Positions 1 through 12,200 of a DNA stretch of 64,000 bases are shown one piece after another. The stretch spans positions 10,313,501 through 10,377,500 of the forward strand of contig CP099848.1 of the NCBI GenBank assembly GCA_030062745.1, given 5' to 3'. This stretch comes from Capitulum mitella (taxonomy: Eukaryota; Arthropoda; Thecostraca; Pollicipedomorpha; Pollicipedidae). Under the pieces are notes generated by a model, which saw only the letters and a program-made list of their open reading frames with translations, made no database searches and was not told the DNA's origin. Position 1 is the first letter of the stretch, and the number at the start of each line of letters is the position of its first letter. A program made the translations under genes and the position numbers.

Positions 1-109
1 GACTCCACGTTGCACCAAAATCAGTCCCAAGTCCCACTCACTACCTGCCCACGTCAGGAGAACCCCCCCCGCGGCCCGCCTCCACGTGACCGGTCGTGCG
101 TCGCCTCAG

Positions 110-299
110 GGCATCTTCTGGCACATCACGTTCGAGCTGCCGCTGTACGTGGGCGGGGTACGTGACGTCAGCGGCGTGCAGCTGCGGCTGGGCGTGATCG
201 GCGGCTTCCGCGGCTGCCTCCGGCTGCTGGAGCTCAACGGCAAGAGCGTGGACTTCCGGCCGGCGCCGACCGGCCACGTCCTCCGTGGCTGGGACATCG
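110..299 (+). CDS. LG-protein exon 1: C-terminal half of LG1
   Basis: Acceptor cctcag precedes 110 and donor gtgagt starts at 300. The exon enters in phase 0 and leaves with one extra base. The peptide has the LG hallmarks LYVGG, then GFRGCLRLLELNG about 20 residues on, with the single Cys expected near the end of an LG module. The exon encoding the first half of LG1 is outside the window. Confidence 0.85.
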
Positions 300-3200
300 G
301 TGAGTCCGGGTCAGAACAGTGAGCCATGCCGGGGCGTCGGAGGGTCAACGCTGGGTCTGGCCGGGATATCGGTGAGTATGGGTTAGCGCTGGGTCCGATC
401 TGGGACATCGAATAGTACGGGTCGGCTCCGGGACAGACCGGGATATGGGTGGGTCGGAGGTGGGAGAACGATGGGTCAGCACTGGTACGTGGATGAACCA
501 GAGATGGAATATCTGTTATAGGTCGGAGATTCAGTCAGTCAGTCAGCGGTCACCAGTGTGGCATAAAAGGGACAGCCGGGACTGAGACAGGGCCGGGAGG
601 GCGAGGGATGAGACAACAGTGGCTCAGTGCCGCGATGAATTGGCAGCTCAGTATTGTGAAATCCGTGGGTCAGAGCTGAGAAGGCGATGGTTCAGTGCTT
701 GGACAGCGATGGATTGGGGAGAGGACATCGCTGAGTCTGTTCTGTGCTTGTGGTTAGTCTGCACTTTTGTTATCGATCACCACTTATCCCGTGCTGACAT
801 GTGTTACAGTATTCGAATAATTCATTTGACTGATGGGTCTGCAGAAGTCCCTGTCTGTGTGGGATGTTTGTTACATGCTGGGCAAGAACGTCGGCCAATG
901 GCCGTCAGTGGAGGAATGCTCGTTCAATGGACTGATGTGTTTGCGAACGTGCCTGTCTGTGTAGGTAATCTGCGGAGCACGGACGTCAGCATTTCCCGCC
1001 GGTGAAGAAATGCTCGTTCCCTTTCCATAGTCGCCCTCCTCCAGTTGGCAGAAGCCTCCACGCACCATTCCCACCTCATCCCGTCCTCCGGACGCGCCAT
1101 CGGCGCCGCCGCCGCCGATCGCCTCTCGCCGCCGGCGGCCGGCGGGCCATTTCCTCCCGGTCACACGCGCCAAGCTGTCGCCGCGCCCGAAATAGCGACG
1201 CGATGAGCGATTGGTTCGAGTCGGGACGGGGCGGCGCGGCGGACCGGCCCCCTCCAGGCACGGCGGACGGCCGGGCCGAGTGATCGCCGGCGATATTGGG
1301 TGCGGCCAGCGGCGGCCGAGCGGCCCAGATCGAACCGCCGCGCTGCCGGACCAGTGGTAATACTATACGGACAGTCACAGCCGTGTTAAAATATGCTTTT
1401 GTTCTAAAGGCGTCGTTGGTAAAGCGCGCAAATGTCTACGAAAAGGAGGCGAAGTATGATTTAAGCACGTCGGAATCAGTATGCTTCAGAAATGTCCAAA
1501 GTTCCTGACGTGGTAGCGAGCAAGGCTGGGTAAGAGCGCGCTCTGCTGTAAAGAGCAGAAAACAATCATATTAAGCGGCCCGATCCGACTTGGTTCTGGT
1601 CGGGTCAGGCAGTCACTTAGAAAAAAAGAAAAGAAAACGGTGAAAACATGGGTTTTGTTCAGTTTTTCGATGTTATCGTCTATAGTACAATATATGTTCT
1701 TAAGTCATTTGCAAAAGAGCTCATATAGATCGTGCGGTCCCAACTTGTCGGAAAGCTACAGAATTACGGGTACGGCCATACTGGGGCCCAGTTGTTACGA
1801 TACCGTTTTCCCTAAAAGGCAAAACAGCGACATCTCGAAAGTAACAGTAATCAATAACAACTTTGCCGCGCAGCACCGCAAAGGCAAGTTGGACAGCGAG
1901 ACAACAATATAAACTAACTTAAGTCATAACAAGTTCGGGCGAAGCTACATGCCACTTATTCACTGCCAGAGGCCTTCATCCAAGGCAATCAAACTCCGCA
2001 CACTTCCGGATTGTAACTTTCAGGATGTCGAAACTTCCCGGCCAACTGCGATACGAAAACTTCGAGAAGGGTGCATTGCGTCGTAACGAAAGCAAATTAG
2101 CAAACTGCCCCGAAACATTTCTAATTAAATAGGACTTTGTAACACTTGAATGCCAGGACATCTCTTTTTAGGCTAAGCTTCTCTTTAAGACATCATTGTT
2201 TTTGTTCGCTCCAAGAACTTATTTTTGTTTAGCCATGTTATAATTTTCTGTGCAAAACGTACGCCCGTTTTTCACGCTTGGCTGCTTTTGCTCAGGACTA
2301 AATCCATTTCAGACAACGTGAAACGTGTAACACGGTATTACACCACTGTGGTGGTTTCGCTCGAGCCGGCTGAGTACGTCTCTCATTAACCCGACCCCGA
2401 CCGAGAGACGGGGTGCTGACAGCCCCCCCCCCGCGGGGTTTTTCAAAGATTGCGAGAGAACAAACAAACGCAGCGCTGCCATCTGGTTGGGCGTAAGGAG
2501 CTTTCTGCGATCATTTCTGCGATATATGTTTTCTAGCCGTGCCATGCCTATTTGTTGCAGCCACAGGACCTGGCTTAATATTTCTCCGGCCTCTAAATTA
2601 TTCTGCATAGTTGCTGTTCCCCAGGCTTTGGCAGTTTCCCTCCAGAACACGCTTTTTATGTGGATTTCTATTTCCTTGTCGTCCGAACAGCACTCAAATA
2701 CTGACGTGCCTCCTTGCATAGACAGCACATGTGTGACGGCCGCTCGTCACTTGGCTTGTGGCTGCTCTAAGTAACGTTTTACCCATGCCACTTCCAAAAC
2801 TTTTTGCAGTCGTTGCAATGTCGGGTACTTTAAGCCCTCCATTTTTATGCTGTTTTTTTTTAGAAGAGCCCTTTTGATCTTGCCCCGCTTATTCCCCTCA
2901 TATAAAGCGGAATAATATTTTTCGATACTTCCAATGATCGTCATTTGGCAAAGTACCACTGACCTCCAACCACTGACCTGAGGTCAGGTCATCAGTTACT
3001 GGCAAGAGCAAAAATGCACCACCCTTAAAATTGGCAACACGAACGAATGGAAAATGGCAGAAGTGGCATTCAGTTATTAATGGTGCCAATAAGTTAAAAA
3101 ACACATAGCTTAAAAATAATTGGGTTTTCCCTAAAAAAACTCCGCCCATTGTATATGCTGGTAAGCAGTGACTTTTTCGCAAATTTAACATGGAAAACCA

Positions 3201-6200
3201 TAACACAAACCCCCAGTATGACGAAAAACAAACTGTTAATACCTATTTCACCAAAATAAAGGAACGGCAAGATAAGTGACCGTCGATTTTACCTCGCCTT
3301 CAGCGCCAGCGCGCGTCGCTCTGGCGCAGAAGATATCGCTGCATCTTTAACTCGGCGTTCCCGCGTAAATATTCAGCAAATCAGAGAAATTAGGCGTGTG
3401 TCGGTATCTATGGATGTTTATCGATCTGTTGCCCATGGGCACCTTTACCTGGTCTTTATAAGTCACAGCTCTTGAGATCCGGAGGCGTTTTTCTAGTATA
3501 TAAAATCAGCTATGACAAGACAGATGTAGAGCGTAATTAGCTTACATATTTTCCAAAAGCAAAAAATGATACGAGTTTCCAACACTACTTGTCACGTGCT
3601 TTTCAAAAGTGTGCTCATTTTTATTGCACAACAAATCTTTCGCGACGGGGTCGTCAACAGTCTGCTTCCGACTGTCAGACACAGCTTAACCCACGCAGTG
3701 GAAGGGGGTTTCGCACTAATGCTTACTGGAAGTGGGGAGTCTAAAAGTGCCCCCTTCCGATCTCAAAAACGGAAAAAGCTAGAGACATGAAACTTCGTGG
3801 AAAGCATTGAAACTATAACAATTTACACTATGTACAATTTTCATGACCCTAGGATGATATCTTCAAGGTCAAATGGGATGGAAAAGGTCAACCTTGGTCA
3901 CTTTCTTGGCCCGTACAAGCCATTCCGTACAACTTTTCGAACGAAACGGGAAAATGGTGTTCGTTTGGCTGTTGAAACGTGGAATGCGACAACTTCCATT
4001 CATTTGGCATCTTGACTGAGGATTTTGGGTCGAGGTCATGCCAGGTCATTGACCTATGGCGTCATTTTTTCATCTTTTGCAGATCAGATTTCGAACAACA
4101 CCGGATAGTTTGAGAGTAAATCAGGACGCAACGTGTATCTTTTGGCGTATTTGCAGTGAAGGTAGCCAACATCGGTACGTTTGGTCACTTCCAGAGTCTA
4201 CGTTTATGTATGTATATGTAAATATGTATGTCTACGTGAGTATCAATGTGCAAACGTGTTTTAATTGGGTCTCTGAATAAATATTTCATACAAATCGACA
4301 TATTCCAAAGCAAATCTGAACCAGATCACAAAAAAGTTGCCCCTGGTCTTTGATGACCTTCACCTGAAATGACTCTGGCATATATGTATGCTTATCCATA
4401 TGCGCAAACGTGTTTTTTAATTAGGGTCTTTGAATTCATATTTCATACAAATCGGCATGTCGCAGAACAAATCTGGACCAGGTCGCAAGACATTTGACCT
4501 TGACCTTTAATGACCCTGACCTTCACTGACCTTGGTATATGTAAGCGTATCAGTGTTCGCACACATGTTTTTATCAGGGCCTCTGAATGCATATTTCATA
4601 CATACTGCCATGTTGCAAAGCAAATCTGGATCACGTCGCAAGCTGTTCGGCCTTAACTTTAGATGATCTTGACCCTTAATGACCCCGGCTATGGTCTTAG
4701 TACATCCATTACTTATGCCCGAATGACATCGCCTGACTGTGTTCGCATGGCAGTCTTAAGTAGAACGCTGGTTCTTTGACAAAGCTACCACTTGTCAGCG
4801 ACAACCGTCGCTTTCGTCATGTTTGCCTGACTTCAAATGCTTGAAACTTCAAAAAGTTCCGGCCGATTTCCGATTTTTCTGCGTCATTCGACGAGTTATT
4901 CAATTGTCATAAATGCCACAAAGTAGCAGCAACCAGCTCCGATCCGTTCTCGAGATATTCAAGAAAAACAGGTGGGGGGCAGAAAAAGATCCCCTTCCAG
5001 CGCGCGTGTTAAGGTATTAACCCGCGCACGACAGTCGGTCGGTTACGACCACGCCCGACTGGGGGGGGGGCAGTTGGCCGCCCCCGCTAACTCACGAACG
5101 GTTAGTCGCACGATAAAAATAAGCACGCCATTGGAAAGCTTGTGACGAGTAGAGCTCAAAACTGGTCTCATGTTTTGGTTTTAGATAATATGTAAGCAAT
5201 TTACGTCCTATATATGTTTTCTCATAGCCGACTGCATGAGACCGAGAAACGGCCTGAATCTCAAGGGCTGTGACTAATAACGCAGAGGTAAAGGCATCAG
5301 CGAACAAGTAAAGGTCCGCGAATGCCGATACACATCTAAATTCTCGGATCTGTTCAATATCCCGTCCCAGACTGGGGGGGAGTTGACTGCCCCCCCCCCT
5401 GAGGCTTTTCTGGGATTGTGAGAGAACCAGCAAGCACAGGGTCACGAAACTTTTTGTGCCTTTTGCTCCATCAATTTAACATCTCGTGTCAAAATTTTGA
5501 CCTCAGATCACGTCAGGTGCCTAACCTAAGTCAGGTCAAACAGACCTACGTCAAAAAAAGTTTAGCGCCCTGTGACGTTTTCGCAAAACAAGATATCTCA
5601 GTAATACTTTCATGGATTAGTGATCGTGATAAATGCAACAAATCTGCTTTCTCAGATTTTTCGGAATTTTCCGGGTCATTGATCTAAGGCCAAGCCCATT
5701 TTTAAGACATATTGCCGTTTTTTCGGAAATTGACGGAATATTCCATAACGTTTTTAGTGTGGAGTGAAACAGACATCTAGTTACGGTCATTGGGCAAAGT
5801 ATCAGTGACTTCCAGCCATTGAGGTCAGGTCACGAATAACTATAGTGGGCCAAAATGTACCACGGTCAAAATCGACGATGAATTATTCAGAATGGGTAGA
5901 AAATGGCAGAACTAGCTTGCACAGACGTAATTAATACTAGGAACCTCAAAAAGTTTGAAAATGTAGCATATTTTGCAAAATAAACAGGCTCTCGCGAATA
6001 AAGCTCCGCCAATTTTGTAGATTGGTAACTAATCAATTTTTCCAAAATTTAAGCATGAGAAACCATCACAACAACCACAAAGATCAATAAAATTGGCATA
6101 GATCGTCTTTTTAAAAGGAACGCCAAAATTAGTTCCCGTCAATTTGGTACCGCACTGACAACTGGTGGGAGAATTACGGTGTCTTTAACTCAACGTTTCG

Positions 6201-9200
6201 GCGTACATATTGCAGAAATCTGGGGAAATTAGACGTGCATCGGCATCCGCGGACCTTTACTTGTGCGCTGGTGCCTTTACCTATGCGTTATTAGCCACAG
6301 CCCTTGAGATTCAGGCCATTTCTCGGTCTCATGCAGTCGGCTATGAGAAAAAAATATATAGGGCGTAAATTGGCTTACATATTATATGAAACTAAAAATG
6401 GGACCAGTTTGGAGCTCTACTCGTCACAGGCGTTCCAACGGTATGCTTATTTTTTTCGTACGACCAACCGTTCGTGAGTTAGAGGGGGCAGTCAACTGCC
6501 CCCCCCCATGTCGCCCCATATGTTCGAGACGGACCGACGGTCATGCGCGGGATATATACGCGGAAACGTTGAGTTAAAGACACGGCAACTTTCGCGCCGG
6601 CTGTCGGCGTGCGCCGCAGCCGTACACAGTAAGAAATTAACGGAAACTAGTTTTAGCGTTCCTTTATTTTCGCGAAAAAAGCCTATCCATGTAAATGCTA
6701 TTGATTTTAGTGGCTTTTGTGATGGTTTTCCATGCTTAAATTTTGGAAAAATTAATTAAATACCAATCTATACAGTTGGCGCAGCTTTATTCGCGATAGC
6801 CCGTTTATTTCCCAAATATACAATTTTTCAAACGTTTTAAGCTTCCTGGTATTAATAACGTCTGTGCAAGCCAGTTCTGTCATTTTCTACCCATTCTGAG
6901 TAATCCATCGCTGATTTTGACGGTGGTACATGTTGGCTCACAACAGTTATTCGTTACCTGACCTCACTCAGGTCAATGGCTGGAAGTCATTGATACTTTG
7001 CCCAATGACCGTAACTAGATGTCTGCTTCACTCCACACTAAAAATGTTATGAAATATTCCGTCAATTTCCGAAAAAACGACGTCATGCGTTAAAAATGGG
7101 CTTGATCTTAGACCAATGACCCGGAAAATTCCGAAAAATCTGACATAGCAGATTTGTTGCATCTATCGAGGTCACTATTACCTGGAACTATTATTGTGAT
7201 ATCTTGTTTTCCAAAAAACTTACAGGGCGCTAAACTTTTTTGGACATAGGTCCGTTTGACCTGACCTAGGCCAAGCACTTTACCTGACCTGAGGTCAAAA
7301 CGTTGACACAAATTGTAAAAATGATCAAACAAAAGGTACACGAAGTTTCATGGCTTTGTGTTTGTTTGTTCTCTCGCAGTCCCAGAAAAACCTCAGGGGG
7401 CGCGGTCAACTGCCCCTCCCCCAGTCGGGGCGGGTTAAGGTTCACATATGGAATGGTTTGGCTCAAACTCCAATCCTATTGCTCGGGTGACGAGAGCAAA
7501 GACATATCACATATATTTGCAAGGGCCTAGACACGATATTTGATCTGCGGGAAATTTCGGAATGACGGAAAGATTCTGTTACGCTTTCAAAGCGGATGAA
7601 AGGGTGCACCAAGATGTTGCCTACATCACAATGTCCTTCAGTGCTGCAGCCTGCTTTTGACCACCCTGGTGTAGGTGTGCATTCGTATTTCATTGGAAAG
7701 CTAACCCTAGGTAACATTTCCTTCGCATCTGTCTGCTGACTTCGTTTCAGTTCTTTCCGTTCTCGGAGCACACGACAGGCGCCACGGCCTCGCTGTGGAA
7801 ATCGAATCGGGCCACCGGCTAATCTGTTAGAGCCGGCCTGCGACCTTGGCGACACCGCTAAGGTTTCCGCGACGTTTTCGACGCGGCGCTGGTCGCCGCG
7901 ACGTCCCGTGCTTTAGATAAGCGTGGCGCGAAGGCCAGCGTCCTAAGGGCGTGACGCTGGCAGCCTTAAAATGACTTACTGGTATTCTCCAGGGCTTATC
8001 CGTTCCATTAGCGGTCGCTGTGAGAGCGCTTATCCCGGTAAAGGTCACATAAGCTTTGTCGTGGGTCATACTGTATTGCTCCCAGTGGACGAACAAGGCT
8101 GCTTGCAAGCTGGTCACGTACTGGCCAGTACTGCGCCGACCTTTCACTGCACCTTGTGCACAGCCAGGCTGGTTTCACTGTGAGCCACTAGCGTTCTCGC
8201 GTATTGGTACCACGGTGAAAAGCTGTCTGTGCTGTGATGTGCCAGGATGTGCCACCAAGCAGTCCGAGGTACTTACCTTCTGACAATCCCTCTGATGAAG
8301 AAGACATAGACCCTTGCGGGTGGCGTTTGGCGAACTTAGCGGCGACCTATGCCTCAGATGACGCCGCTGGCCTAAGACGTGCCTCCATGCGAGCTGAGCA
8401 GTGACGCATAAGCTTACCACTAAAGGATCCCGCGGACGCAGAGAGCTTCCTCCAGACGAGCGCAGTGATAACCTGCATCATCTCTAAACGGGGACCTTTA
8501 CCACCAGTAGATCGCACTGAACTTGTTCACACCCCTGACGAACACAGCGATGACCCTCAGGGGACGCCGTTGACCTCGGTCATGCCCTCAGGCGAGTGCA
8601 GCGGTGGCGTGCACTCTCGGACGACCCTCTGACCTTGGACGTGCCCTCAGGCGAGTGCAGCGGTGACCTGTGCAGCCGGACACCGTGCGACCACGGCGGC
8701 AAGTGCGTGACGGCGCCGGACGGTTCGGCCACCTGCCTGTGTCCTCTCGGCTTCCTCGGCGAGCTCTGCGAAAAACCAGTCGACCTGCAGGTGAGGGTCG
8801 ACCCGGCCGCGCCGGCGGACTGTGCCGTCAGGCCCGCCGCCAGGACAGCGGGGGGGGGGGCACCCTCTGCAAGAAGAGGGGGTCTCATCACCCGGCTGCC
8901 GAGTTGGGGCGGGCGTCGAGCTAGGAGAGCGATTGGTCTGGTGCGATAAGGGACGCTGGGTGGATGTTGCAGATCTGATTTTATGAAGCCAGAAATGATA
9001 AGATAATGGAAATGAAGGGGATGTGAGTCGTTTTTTTCCTGGAAATACTACCAACATTGGACGCAAGGAGACGTGATGGGGCTATTTTCCTCACGATTTT
9101 GATTCGGTGGCTGTGATCACGGTTTTGAACACTCACAGAAAGCAATATATGGCAAAGCCCGATGTCCACAGTGCCGTCTTAAGAGCTGTGGTGTAAAACG

Positions 9201-12200
9201 AAATCTCTTCCGGCGAGAAACGGGTCGCTTATTACTACGAGCCATAAGGCCGTATAGGAAAAAGATGCTTCTCAGTGATGTGTCATCGCCGGGCGGCGTT
9301 CCGTCCTTTTATTATTATCTGTACTGCTATTTTTGCTTGCATACTTGCTCATGAAAGCCAAGCAAGTAGAAGAGCTCACTGATCCTAGCCAGCATCTAAA
9401 TCTTCCTCAGGGCCGATGGCATAAGTTATTACATGCTTCAGAACAAAAAAAAAATGATGCAACCTTTCTTCTTGTACTATTATTTGGAAACGTCATGGGA
9501 CCTGCCAGACTGGGAAAACAAAATTGCTGACATTTACTGGCGATGGCAGATGGCACAGAGCACGTCTTAACCTTAGTGACACATCAACGTAAAATCGACA
9601 TCGAATGGACATCGCGACATATGTCAATTCGACATCGATCTTGTTACCCACTCGCGACGCTCGATCGATTCGACATCAAATTGCAATGTCGATTCGACAT
9701 CGAAATTATGTCGATTCTACATCAATGTGAACCCTTAAGCGTTTCTTTATGTTTTCGACATAAACTCGAGTTTAAACTACTGTCAAATCGACATTGATTC
9801 GATGTTGAAATGCGATGTTAAATATTGGTATATGCAACTTTACTTATTTTCAACTAAAAACGACATGCTCTTTATGTAAGTCAACGTTCAATCAAAGTAT
9901 ATATATCGAAAGATAATTTCGCATTTAAGTTGCCATGTAACATTGGAATTATGCTGATTTTAAGTCGAAGTGTAACGTCACATTTCTTCGTGTTTTCGAG
10001 ATGAACGCGACCTTGAATCAGCATAAATCAACGTCGAATCAACATCGATTCGATGTCGAAACGTAATGTTGCATTTCGACCTGACTTAGATCAAACCGCG
10101 ATGTCGAATCAATGTCGTGTGATACTAGGGAAAGTTTTTTGCGTACATGCACAAAAAAGGAATCATGATAGATTGTCGCGATCGGGTAGTGGTTGATCAT
10201 AGCGGATTTAAGTTTTATGCCGAATTTTTGGACTTGCGGTCGAATATAATTAATCGATTTACAGTCTTTAAATATTTATTAGCGGTCATATGTGCTTTAG
10301 AAACAATGATATATGGTACGGACTTACTTTCCAAGATTGATGCAAACCCATTTGACTCAGGGTGACCTGATCTGACATTTGAAAGTTACTGCTTTCTGTT
10401 CTTACTGCTAATGTACACGTATGACGTATGACCACAAATGATACAAACCATATCTATCTTTCCCTTCTGTTCAGTTCCTGCTCCCCCAGTTCTCTGATTT
10501 TGTTGTTTCTTTTCCCTTTTTCTGATCACCAAAATAAGAGTCCTGCATATTGTTAAGTAACTTCTCGTCAAATGCTGAGCTTTTACGTTGCAGCCGCATC
10601 CACCGTCCGGTATTTGTGTAACTTAACTATGTCACCGGCAGGGGGCTGAAACCGCCCCCTCGGGTTTTTGTTTGCCAATTCCAGGATTTTGAAGAGGTTT
10701 CACGAAACTTGGCGAACTTTCGTACCTATTCTTTCTACGTACCGTGACAGAATTTCGGAATTATGTTTTGCTCAGGGGCGGAGTCAGGCAATGTTTTTAG
10801 GAAGTACCACATGCCATTTTCGGCTCTCTTGAGGGTTAAAGGAAAATGACTGCCAAAAATACGATAGAGCTTCACACTTCAGATGGATGTATGGCTAAAT
10901 AGGCGGGCAACCTACAAATACAATTTTGTTCATCTGAGGGCACTTTACATGGTCAGCCCAAGATCAAAACTCGAAATTTAGTTTTATAGTAACAATTTCG
11001 GCGCTATTTTCTTCAAATGACGAGCCCGAAATACGTGTGACGTAGAAGGATGCCCTCTACTTGCGTATCAAGTTTCAGCTTGATATCAGGCCGGGTCACG
11101 AAGCTATGACCTAAAATGTATATGTAATGTAATATTGGTATATATATTACATTGGTAAATATATATGTAATGTAAAATGTAAAAGCTATGACCTAAAATG
11201 TCAGTGGACGCACCCTATACCACAATAGCCGTAAAACAGAATTTTTGAAAGAGTGGATTCAAATGACTGAAAACGTTTTTAGACAATATTAAATGTATAC
11301 GAGATCATTCCAAATGACCCCAAAGTCACTGGAGGTCACTTTTGGTCAAAGGTCACAAGCTAATCTGAAGAACATGTGACCATTGCATGAACATGTGACC
11401 TTTTCATGTCTCTGTCACCGCCTATGCTAACATTATACAAACAATGAAATACGATTTGTGCTTCTTTAGTATAACATGACTAGCAGAAGCCAAAAAAGTG
11501 TTTTTACCTTTTTTAGTTAAATCATTTGTTGAAAAACTAGTCCTCCTATTTTAAAATCCCTGTAAACGCTCATGAATTTTCTCAAAACTCCAAATGTGTG
11601 TACCGATGGTAAAAGCCCCATCCATAATCTCTCGATTCATGCCAATTTCGTCGAAATCAGTCCATAAACAACGGAGTTATAAGAAGTCCAAAAGTACCCC
11701 CTTTTAATGCCCCCATTTTAACATTTTTCACCCTCTGTAATGCTTCTTCAAAATTTTGGAAACTTATTTTTTAAATGTAGTTTACGTCATGGCAAATCGA
11801 TTGCCGTTTGTTGCGATGAAATCGGATGCGTAGTTCTTGAGATCTCGGGGGGGGGGGGCGAATTCGCTCCCCTGCCGGGAATCGGCCATACCGTCTAGCC
11901 CTCCGGGAATAGGGTTAAATGAAGAAAATGCTTTGGGGCATGGGTCTTATGATGTAAAAGGGGTATTGTGTGAAACCGTGGTGTAGGATTTTATGCAGTT
12001 TCCTGTCTGATCAATAGTGATACGTATACAGCAGATCGATGATACGACCAACACCAGAAACTCCACAAACTAAACACGCGACTTTGTATGTGTGAAAAGT
12101 TTGACTTAGGTTTACCTTGTTTGGCCTTAATATGATGGTTGCAGACCTGATATGCGACTCAGACACAATGCCGGCATGATCTAGCCCAGAAAGCCTTGTC

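Noticed and set aside
619-1005. 128-residue plus-strand frame in intron 1
   Set aside because: No domain, no splice-compatible borders, and composition like the surrounding intron.
4280-4700. Clustered tgacct/aggtca motifs as nuclear-receptor enhancer
   Set aside because: They are part of repeated transposon sequence and recur in several copies, so motif density alone is not evidence of regulation.
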